Shown here one piece after another: positions 58,263-64,000 of a stretch of 64,000 bases of DNA. This DNA is from Halomonas sp. UBA3074 (lineage in GTDB: Bacteria > Pseudomonadota > Gammaproteobacteria > Pseudomonadales > Halomonadaceae), in assembly GCF_002366715.1 (NCBI RefSeq), contig NZ_DFBS01000022.1, forward strand, positions 135,620 to 199,619. The letters run 5' to 3'. Each line of letters starts with the position of its first letter. Position 1 is the stretch's first letter. A program made the position numbers and the translations under genes. The notes below the pieces were generated by a model that did not search any database, had not been told where the DNA came from, and saw nothing but the letters and a program-made list of their open reading frames with translations.

Positions 58263-58691
58263 ATGTACCAGAAAATCCTATTGCCCGTGGATCTCAACGA
58301 AGAGGCTTCATGGAAGAAAGCGCTACCCACTGCCATTACGCTGTGTGAAACCTTTGGCGCGTCGCTGCATGTGGTGACGGTACTGCCGGAATTTAAGATG
58401 CCCATGGTGGGCGCTTACTTCCCCAAAGACTTCTCGCAGAAAGCGCACGATGCGATGAAAGATGCGCTACATGCGTTCCTTCAGGACAATGTGCCTGAAG
58501 GTATCAAAACGCAGAGCATTATCGTCGATGGCTCGCCGTGGGAGGCAATTATCAAGGTAGGCAAAAAGTTGGAGGTGGATCTTATCGTCATGGCCTCTCA
58601 TACCAAGCGCAAGTTTGTTGACTACGTGTTGGGCCCCAACGCTGAGCACGTGGTTCACCACGCCAAAGTGTCGGTAATGATCGTGCGCTAG
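58263..58691 (+). CDS. Universal stress protein UspA family, TRAP-linked
   Basis: The 142-residue UspA-fold protein begins MYQKILLPVDLNEEASWKKALPTAI. It has a nucleotide-binding pattern (GSPWEAIIKVGKKLEVDLIVMASHTKRKFVDYVLGPNAEHVVHHAKVSVMIVR). It starts 12 bases after the fused TRAP permease, with GGGGGAGG. In Halomonas elongata the ectoine TRAP TeaABC has a comparable UspA protein, TeaD, which binds ATP and lowers uptake; a similar role here is inferred. Confidence 0.9.
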   Translation: MYQKILLPVDLNEEASWKKALPTAITLCETFGASLHVVTVLPEFKMPMVGAYFPKDFSQKAHDAMKDALHAFLQDNVPEGIKTQSIIVDGSPWEAIIKVGKKLEVDLIVMASHTKRKFVDYVLGPNAEHVVHHAKVSVMIVR

Positions 58692-59026
58692 ACGTCCTTT
58701 AAGGGCGAAGTAAACGCCACGCACGCAAAGACAAAACTCCGGGCATATGCTCGGAGTTTTTTTATGGTGGTTGCAGCCAGTGCAGTATATGGCGCTTTGC
58801 TAACGCAGTAATTTAATTGGCGCTTACCGCTCATCTCGTGGATTTTTTGTACGCATATCCTTTCAGTAAGCGCCCCTTGAGGGCAGGTCAGCTACATTAA
58901 GAGTGCATTAAGAAAAAGTGTGACGTCATTAAATTGGCATTAATGCCTTCAGCGGGTAATGCATGTTGAAGCGATGCGGTAAATCCTGGAGTCAGGATCT
59001 ATATCAGGAACCATAGGAGTGATGCC
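58692..59026 (+). other. intergenic region before the DUF2189 gene, with terminator
   Basis: This 335-base gap holds the terminator at 58733-58763, then AT-rich DNA (58800-58960) that could contain the promoter of the 59027 gene. AGGAG lies just before its start. No gene is supported. Confidence 0.45.
58733..58763 (+). terminator. rho-independent terminator of the TAXI-TRAP operon
   Basis: AAAACTCCG (58733-58741) pairs with CGGAGTTTT (58752-58760) around a ten-base loop, followed by a T-run. It lies 42 bases after the UspA gene. Confidence 0.9.
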
Positions 59027-59845
59027 ATGAATGCGGCTACAACAAAAACAAACCATCATTCGGATCAACCCAGCGTTAAAATTACCATCAACAAAGTCGG
59101 TTTGGATCGGCCAAGAGCTTGGTTGGCTGCCGGGGTAGAAGACTTCCGGCATGCGACGGTGGTGAGCCTTTCATATGGCATGTTTTGGGTGGGGTTGAGT
59201 ATTGCGATCACGCTCGGTGCTTTCACGCTGGGGTACTGGTATTGGCTGCTCCCCATGATCGCTGGCTTTATGTTTATTGGTCCGTTGGTGGCAGTCGGTT
59301 CTTACGGTATCAGTCGCGCATTGGAGCACGGCCAGGTGCCCAACTTGGGCGACGCTTTTGGCAGTTGGCGTCCTCATGCTGGCCAGTTAGCCATGATGGG
59401 GGTCATGATGATGATCTTCTTTTTGGCCTGGATTCGTTTAGCCACTCTGCTGTTTGCCCTGTTCTTCGGTTTTGAAGTCCCCAGCCCCGCTACTCTCTAT
59501 ACATCGCTGCTGACCACCTCGGAAGGCTTAGGCATGCTTGCTGTCGGCACGGTAGCCGGGGGCATCTTGGCATTCGGCGCGTTTGCTATTAGCGTGGTAG
59601 CCATCCCCACGCTGATGGATCAAGACTTAACCTTTATGGAAGGTATCGAAGCCAGCGTGCGCTGCGTGGCACGCAACTTTCGCGTCATGCTGCTGTGGGC
59701 GGTAATTTTGACACTCTGCGTGTTGGTGGGCGTGATGACTTTTTATATTGGACTAGCGCTCATTCTGCCGGTACTAGGCCATGCCAGCTGGCACGCCTAT
59801 GAAGATTTAGTGCGTTTTGAGCCGTTTGAGAAAATGAAACCGTAA
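59027..59845 (+). CDS. DUF2189 integral membrane protein
   Basis: The 272-residue protein has five or six hydrophobic segments after a hydrophilic N-terminus of about 30 residues. RPRAWLAAGVEDFRHATVVSLSYGMFWVG near residue 28 and PLVAVGSYGISRALEHGQVPNLGDAF are typical of DUF2189 proteins. LTFMEGIEASVRCVARNFRVMLLWAVIL follows, with GHASWHAYEDLV near the end. Function unknown in the family; proteobacterial copies are often near respiratory genes. Confidence 0.85.
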   Translation: MNAATTKTNHHSDQPSVKITINKVGLDRPRAWLAAGVEDFRHATVVSLSYGMFWVGLSIAITLGAFTLGYWYWLLPMIAGFMFIGPLVAVGSYGISRALEHGQVPNLGDAFGSWRPHAGQLAMMGVMMMIFFLAWIRLATLLFALFFGFEVPSPATLYTSLLTTSEGLGMLAVGTVAGGILAFGAFAISVVAIPTLMDQDLTFMEGIEASVRCVARNFRVMLLWAVILTLCVLVGVMTFYIGLALILPVLGHASWHAYEDLVRFEPFEKMKP

Positions 59846-59992
59846 CGCCTCAGTGAGTAACTGGTAACGCTTTGCTTACGAAAAAAAGAGTATTCAGCCT
59901 GACCTCTCTAAGGAGATAGCGTAACCTTTATGCTGTCTCCTTTTGTTTTTAAGGCGTTTAAACCAAAAAGTTTCTGGCGTGAGGTGCTGACG

Positions 59993-60505
59993 GTGAAAGC
60001 GTTACGAATGTGGTTGGCCGTGCTGATGACCAGTATTCCCCTGGCGGGATTTGCTGACACAGACCATGCGTTAGCCGCCCCAGACGGGCCTGTTATTTTG
60101 ACCGTTAGCGGTAAGATTGGCCGTACCAACGTCGCCAGTGAAGCGCAATTCGACCGTGCCATGTTAGAAACGCTACCCCAGCACGAGTTCGATACCAGCA
60201 CACCCTGGACAGAGGGCATCAGCCACTATCGGGGCCCTTTAATGCGTGACCTGCTGGCGCACTTAGAGGCTAAGAGCGATGAGGTGCACGTGGCCGCCCT
60301 CAATGGCTACGAAGCGGAAATACCGGTAAGTGATTTTGAAGACTATGACGTCATCCTTGCGCTGGAGAAAGACCAGAAAGCGATCCCGATCCGTGAGTAC
60401 GGGCCGTTATGGGTGCTCTATCCTTTTGATCAAGATGACGCGCTGCTAAGCGAAAAAATACGCTTTAGAGCGGTATGGCAGGTTATGCATATTGATGTCC
60501 GCTAG
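59993..60505 (+). CDS. Cysteine-free, sulfite-oxidase-fold periplasmic protein
   Basis: The 170-residue form begins at GTG 59993 (VKALRMWLAVLMTSIPLAGFA), a signal peptide after GAGGTG. A longer form from ATG 59930 would add 21 residues. The mature part resembles the molybdopterin-binding domain of sulfite-oxidase-type enzymes (VILTVSGKIG, HYRGPLMRDLLAHL, ALNGYEAEIPVSDFEDYDVILAL, WVLYPFD). It contains no cysteine, so the usual Mo ligand is missing and catalysis is unlikely. It overlaps the histidine kinase gene by 11 bases, suggesting a sensory or ligand-binding partner of that kinase. Confidence 0.78.
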   Translation: MKALRMWLAVLMTSIPLAGFADTDHALAAPDGPVILTVSGKIGRTNVASEAQFDRAMLETLPQHEFDTSTPWTEGISHYRGPLMRDLLAHLEAKSDEVHVAALNGYEAEIPVSDFEDYDVILALEKDQKAIPIREYGPLWVLYPFDQDDALLSEKIRFRAVWQVMHIDVR

Positions 60506-62750
60506 CGCAACAACCGCACAGGCCTTTAGCCTGCTGCGTTATCCCCGCCGATTTAAGCTGGTGGCTATCCTGGCCGTGTTGCTGTTTGCTGCCGCCTTGG
60601 TGGTGGCAACGTTGGCCGCTTGGCGGCAGGAAAACCTTACCCAAAGCCTGCGCGAAGATACCGCCTGGGTGGTTTATAAACTGGATCGTGATGCGGTACA
60701 GCTCCTAAACCACTTGCTGGCGGTAACGCGTGGACCGCTGACGGCTGAAAGCCACGATGAGTTGAACCTCCGTTTTGAGCTGTTGTATAGCCGCATTACC
60801 CTGCTCAATGAAGGGGAGGTGAGTACGCTCTTACAGCAGATCGATACCGCCCGGGCGCTGTTAAGCGACATACAGCAACAGCTCGATGTGCTGGATGGTA
60901 TGTTTTATCCCTACGATGAGCCTGCTGCCGATGGGAGTATGGCGCCGTTGCCGGTCATGGCGCTGGAAGAGGAGCTGCAGGCGCTAACGCGATTGACAGA
61001 GCGCCTGGTGATTGCGATTAATGGCTACTTGGCCGAGTCGGCAACCGAAGAGCGTGCGCAGCTCAGCCTGCTGTATAAGTTGCTGATGACGCTGATCATT
61101 GGCCTGAGTTTAGCGGCTTTTCTGGTGATAGCTTTTCTGGTGCGGGAAATGCGCGAGAGTGCCGCGATCCGGCGTGAGCAGGAGCAACTCGGCCGGCAAT
61201 TGGAAGTCACTGCCAAGCAGGCCCAAGCAGCAAACCAAGCGAAGTCAGATTTCCTCGCCATGGTCAGCCATGAAATTCGTACCCCCCTTAACGGGGTGAT
61301 CGGTATGAGTGAGTTGCTGCGGGAATCGGCGAGCCCTGCTCAGGTGGAGGACTACGCCCATACGATTCACGACAGTGCCAATCAACTGCTGGCAATGATC
61401 AACGAGATCCTCGATTTTTCTAAAATCGAAGCAGGCCACCTGACCCTGGAAACCTCGCCGACGGCGCTAAAGCCGCTGGTGGATAGCGTGGCTGTGCTGT
61501 TTGCACCCAGAGCCAAAATTAAAGGGTTGGAACTGACCGTGTTCGTCGATCCGCTGGTGCCAGCGTGGGTGTTGGTAGATGCGGGGCGTCTGCGGCAGAT
61601 ACTGCTTAACTTGATCGCGAATGCGATTAAATTCACTGACCGTGGGGAGGTCCGGATTAAAGTCTCCTCGACGGTGGGGCAGCTACTGTTCGAGGTCATC
61701 GATACCGGCTGTGGTTTGAGCGAGCAACAGCAAACGCGGCTCTTTGAACCTTTTCAGCAGGCAGATGAGTCGGTGGCGCGCCGCTTTGGTGGAACGGGGC
61801 TGGGGCTGGCGATCTGCAAGCGGCTAAGCGAAGCCATGCAAGGGCGCTTAGGAGTGAAGAGCCAAATCGGCCAGGGGAGTACGTTCTGGTGCGAGCTACC
61901 CCTGGTAGAAGCTGACCCTGTTTCAGCGTCACTGCCCGCCATGACGCATCGCGATTTTGCCGGTACGACGCTTCTGCTCGTTGAAGATAACGCCGTCAAC
62001 CGCAAAGTAGCGATTGGCTTGCTAGCGCACTTGGGCTGCGATGTCATTTGGGCTGAAAATGGGCATAACGCGCTGGAGATGGTGCGGTCGCGGTCTGTGG
62101 ATTTGATCTTTATGGATATCCAACTGCCTGATATGGATGGTCTTACGGTGACGCAGCGTTTGCGTGAGCAGGCGGGGTGGTTGGCCAGTGTGCCGATTGT
62201 GGCCATGACCGCGGGCGGCGCGGAAGATGATCGCCAACGCTGCCTGGCGGTAGGCATGAACGATTACATCACCAAGCCGCTGTCACTCTCTGCGTTAAGT
62301 AACGCGCTTTCTCTACAGCTGCCTACCTCGTCAATCGCTGTGCCAGTGCCTCCAGTAGAAGAGACAAACGCGTCAACTCAGAAGCAGTCGTTACTTAATC
62401 ACGTCACTCTAACGATGTTGAAAACGACTCTGGGAGAGGCGAGCCTGACGCAGCTGATCAAGCTTTATCACCAGCAAGCCAGCGATTACACCGCTCAAAT
62501 GGCTGACTGCTTGTCCGCTTCTTCCCTCACAACGGACCAGTTGCACCACGTTACCCGACTGGCACACCAACTGCGCGGTGAGTCTGTCAGCATGGGGGCC
62601 GAACAGGTTGCTGAACTGGCAAGGCAGCTTGAGGCGCTAGCCAAGACGGAAGACGTCACCCCAAGCCAGCTCGATGAAGTATTCAGCGCGCTAAGACGCT
62701 CAGCGGCGCACACCCATGCGGCACTGGAGACCTGGTGTTGTGACGACTGA
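60495..62750 (+). CDS. Tripartite hybrid sensor histidine kinase (HisKA-HATPase-REC-Hpt)
   Basis: The 752-residue membrane kinase has TM1 at about residues 20-42, a helical periplasmic domain at about 45-190 and TM2 at about 195-218. A HisKA domain (SHEIRTPLNG, His259), an HATPase (NAIKFTDRGEV, DTGCGLS, GGTGLGLAI) and a receiver domain with phospho-acceptor Asp541 follow. A C-terminal Hpt domain ends the protein (LAHQLRGES, His691). This is the BarA/TorS type layout. No response regulator gene follows, so the output partner is elsewhere. The start is ATG 60495. Confidence 0.93.
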   Translation: MSASATTAQAFSLLRYPRRFKLVAILAVLLFAAALVVATLAAWRQENLTQSLREDTAWVVYKLDRDAVQLLNHLLAVTRGPLTAESHDELNLRFELLYSRITLLNEGEVSTLLQQIDTARALLSDIQQQLDVLDGMFYPYDEPAADGSMAPLPVMALEEELQALTRLTERLVIAINGYLAESATEERAQLSLLYKLLMTLIIGLSLAAFLVIAFLVREMRESAAIRREQEQLGRQLEVTAKQAQAANQAKSDFLAMVSHEIRTPLNGVIGMSELLRESASPAQVEDYAHTIHDSANQLLAMINEILDFSKIEAGHLTLETSPTALKPLVDSVAVLFAPRAKIKGLELTVFVDPLVPAWVLVDAGRLRQILLNLIANAIKFTDRGEVRIKVSSTVGQLLFEVIDTGCGLSEQQQTRLFEPFQQADESVARRFGGTGLGLAICKRLSEAMQGRLGVKSQIGQGSTFWCELPLVEADPVSASLPAMTHRDFAGTTLLLVEDNAVNRKVAIGLLAHLGCDVIWAENGHNALEMVRSRSVDLIFMDIQLPDMDGLTVTQRLREQAGWLASVPIVAMTAGGAEDDRQRCLAVGMNDYITKPLSLSALSNALSLQLPTSSIAVPVPPVEETNASTQKQSLLNHVTLTMLKTTLGEASLTQLIKLYHQQASDYTAQMADCLSASSLTTDQLHHVTRLAHQLRGESVSMGAEQVAELARQLEALAKTEDVTPSQLDEVFSALRRSAAHTHAALETWCCDD

Positions 62751-63903
62751 TCCGATTGAAAAGGGCATTCTAACGGCAGCGAGCCAGCAGGCGGACGCTT
62801 CCCTCGCCGCCAAAGAGCTCGCCGCCGCGCTCTATCATGAACACTTGGGGTTCGTGCTTTTCTTCTGCAGCGCAGAGTATGACTTAGCGGCGCTGGCGGC
62901 TGAATTGGCGCATCGCTTTCCCTCGACGCCACTAAGTGGCTGCACCAGCGCCGGGGAAATTACCCCGCTTGGCTATGACCGTGGCACGATTGTGGCGATG
63001 GGGTTCGATCGCCGCTGGTTTGCGATCGAAACAGCGTTGATCGATGACCTGGACCATTTTGAGTTGACCAATGCGCAGCCGCTCGTCGATACCTTACTAG
63101 AGCGCTGCCGCCATCAGGCCATTGCACCGATTAACGAACACAGTTTTGCCCTAACCCTATTGGATGGTCTATCGAGCCGTGAAGAGCAGGTGCTTGCCAC
63201 CTTGGATGCAGCGCTCGGTCGTATCCCCAGCTTCGGCGGCTCGGCAGGCGACGATAACCATCTTAGCCATACCCACGTGTACAGCGCCGGGCGTTTCTAT
63301 ACGCGAGCCGCGGTCGTCATCATGATCAATACCCGGCTGCCTTTTGAAGTGTTTTCCACTCACCACTTAACACCGTTGACACATAAGCTGGTGGTGACCG
63401 AGGCAAACCGAGAGCAACGGCGGGTAATAGAATTGAATGGTTTGCCCGCCGCGCAGGTGTATGCCGATTTGGTTGGGGTTGCGCCTGAACAGCTCAACGC
63501 CGCGATTTTTGCTCGTCACCCTTTAGCAGTGCGTATCGGTGGACAGCATTATGTGCGCTCCATCCAGAGCGTTAACCGCGACAGCAGCCTGAGTTTTTAC
63601 TGTGCAGTGGAAAATGGCATCGTGCTCACGGCCATGCAACCCACACCGCTGCTCGATGATCTCAATGTCATGCTTGAAGGCGTGAGTGCCCGGCTAGGTG
63701 CGCCTAGCGTCATCATTGCCTGCGACTGTTTTTTACGCCGTATGGAGCTTGAAGCACTGGATCATTTAGACCAGGCGTCGCAACTGCTGCGCCAATCCCG
63801 GGTGGTGGGGTTCAATACCTACGGCGAACAACACCATGGTATGCACGTGAATCAAACGTTTACGGGGGTGGCGTTTGGATCTCTTCCAGCTAACGACGTT
63901 TAA
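62740..63903 (+). CDS. FIST-domain protein, possibly NosP-like
   Basis: The 387-residue protein (from GTG 62740, overlapping the kinase stop by 11 bases) has a FIST N-terminal domain (residues about 25-220: FVLFFCSAEYDLAAL, LSGCTSAGEITP) and a FIST C-domain (about 230-370, ending GFNTYGEQHHGMHVNQTFTGVAFG). FIST proteins sense small ligands; the NosP subgroup binds heme and nitric oxide and regulates a hybrid kinase (NahK). A kinase-like gene appears to begin at 63875. Heme binding cannot be judged by eye. Confidence 0.88.
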   Translation: MTTDPIEKGILTAASQQADASLAAKELAAALYHEHLGFVLFFCSAEYDLAALAAELAHRFPSTPLSGCTSAGEITPLGYDRGTIVAMGFDRRWFAIETALIDDLDHFELTNAQPLVDTLLERCRHQAIAPINEHSFALTLLDGLSSREEQVLATLDAALGRIPSFGGSAGDDNHLSHTHVYSAGRFYTRAAVVIMINTRLPFEVFSTHHLTPLTHKLVVTEANREQRRVIELNGLPAAQVYADLVGVAPEQLNAAIFARHPLAVRIGGQHYVRSIQSVNRDSSLSFYCAVENGIVLTAMQPTPLLDDLNVMLEGVSARLGAPSVIIACDCFLRRMELEALDHLDQASQLLRQSRVVGFNTYGEQHHGMHVNQTFTGVAFGSLPANDV

Positions 63904-64000
63904 CACCGACTCACCGGAACGCAGTGACACCACAGGTGCCACTCAAGCGGCTGCAATGGCAGCGCTGCGCGAAGAGAATCGCCGTCTTCGCAAGGTCTGT
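63875..64000 (+). CDS. start of a probable sensor kinase, cut by the window edge
   Basis: From the TTG at 63875 a frame stays open for 42 codons to the edge. GGGGG lies just upstream, and the frame overlaps the FIST gene by 29 bases. The end of the visible part, AALREENRRLRKVC, is a coiled-coil segment like that leading into PAS-containing hybrid kinases of the NahK/ErcS' type. No catalytic domain is visible, so the call rests on the overlap with a FIST gene and the coiled coil. Confidence 0.5.
   Translation, partial: MDLFQLTTFNTDSPERSDTTGATQAAAMAALREENRRLRKVC

Overview
The window looks like chromosomal DNA of a moderately halophilic gammaproteobacterium of the Halomonas type. This is inferred from E. 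coli-like GlcDEFGC, IlvYC, YfcG and ModABC proteins, three TRAP transporter loci (one a TAXI type with an adjacent UspA protein), a phasin (so probably polyhydroxyalkanoate storage) and GC-rich coding sequence. No sequence comparison was run, so the genus is an inference.

Layout. 1-400 holds a tRNA-Asp/Val/Asp cluster. 429-5811 is the glycolate oxidase locus (glcDEFG on the minus strand, glcC divergent). 5817-17393 is a catabolic cluster: FCD regulator, HbpS/GlcG-like protein, TRAP transporter, enoyl-CoA hydratase, CaiB-type CoA-transferase, glyoxylate-type aminotransferase, 1000-residue FAD/Fe-S dehydrogenase and gamma-carbonic-anhydrase-like protein. A LldP/GlcA permease follows at 17487-19178. 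Its upstream region carries nearly the same GlcC-type palindrome as the glcD-glcC intergenic region, so it is probably the glycolate permease of that regulon. Two glutathione transferases and a phasin lie at 19.6-21.6 kb.

Purine and ureide catabolism fills 21.7-26.2 kb (NCS2 permease, OHCU decarboxylase, HIU hydrolase, PuuD, FCD regulator) and 32.0-44.4 kb (two NCS1 permeases, allantoin racemase, PuuE allantoinase, RpiR regulator, polar amino-acid-type ABC transporter, YfcC-type carrier, AllE, AllA). A TGTATACA palindrome recurs in front of five of these transcription units. A second 16-base palindrome is repeated exactly in front of the ABC transporter and the YfcC carrier. The two halves are split by ilvY/ilvC, a ModF-like ATPase and a low-GC island (30.4-32.0 kb) with a decayed regulator fragment, a ParD-like/RelE-like toxin-antitoxin pair and a HEPN-type protein.

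44.5-51.0 kb carries pyruvate kinase, modABC, a Tat-exported DUF192 protein, a DMT exporter and an orphan ParA. 51.3-58.7 kb has a DctPQM TRAP system, then a TAXI-TRAP system with a UspA protein. The right end (59.0-64.0 kb) has a DUF2189 membrane protein and a signalling cluster: a cysteine-free sulfite-oxidase-fold periplasmic protein, a tripartite hybrid histidine kinase, a FIST protein and the start of another probable kinase.
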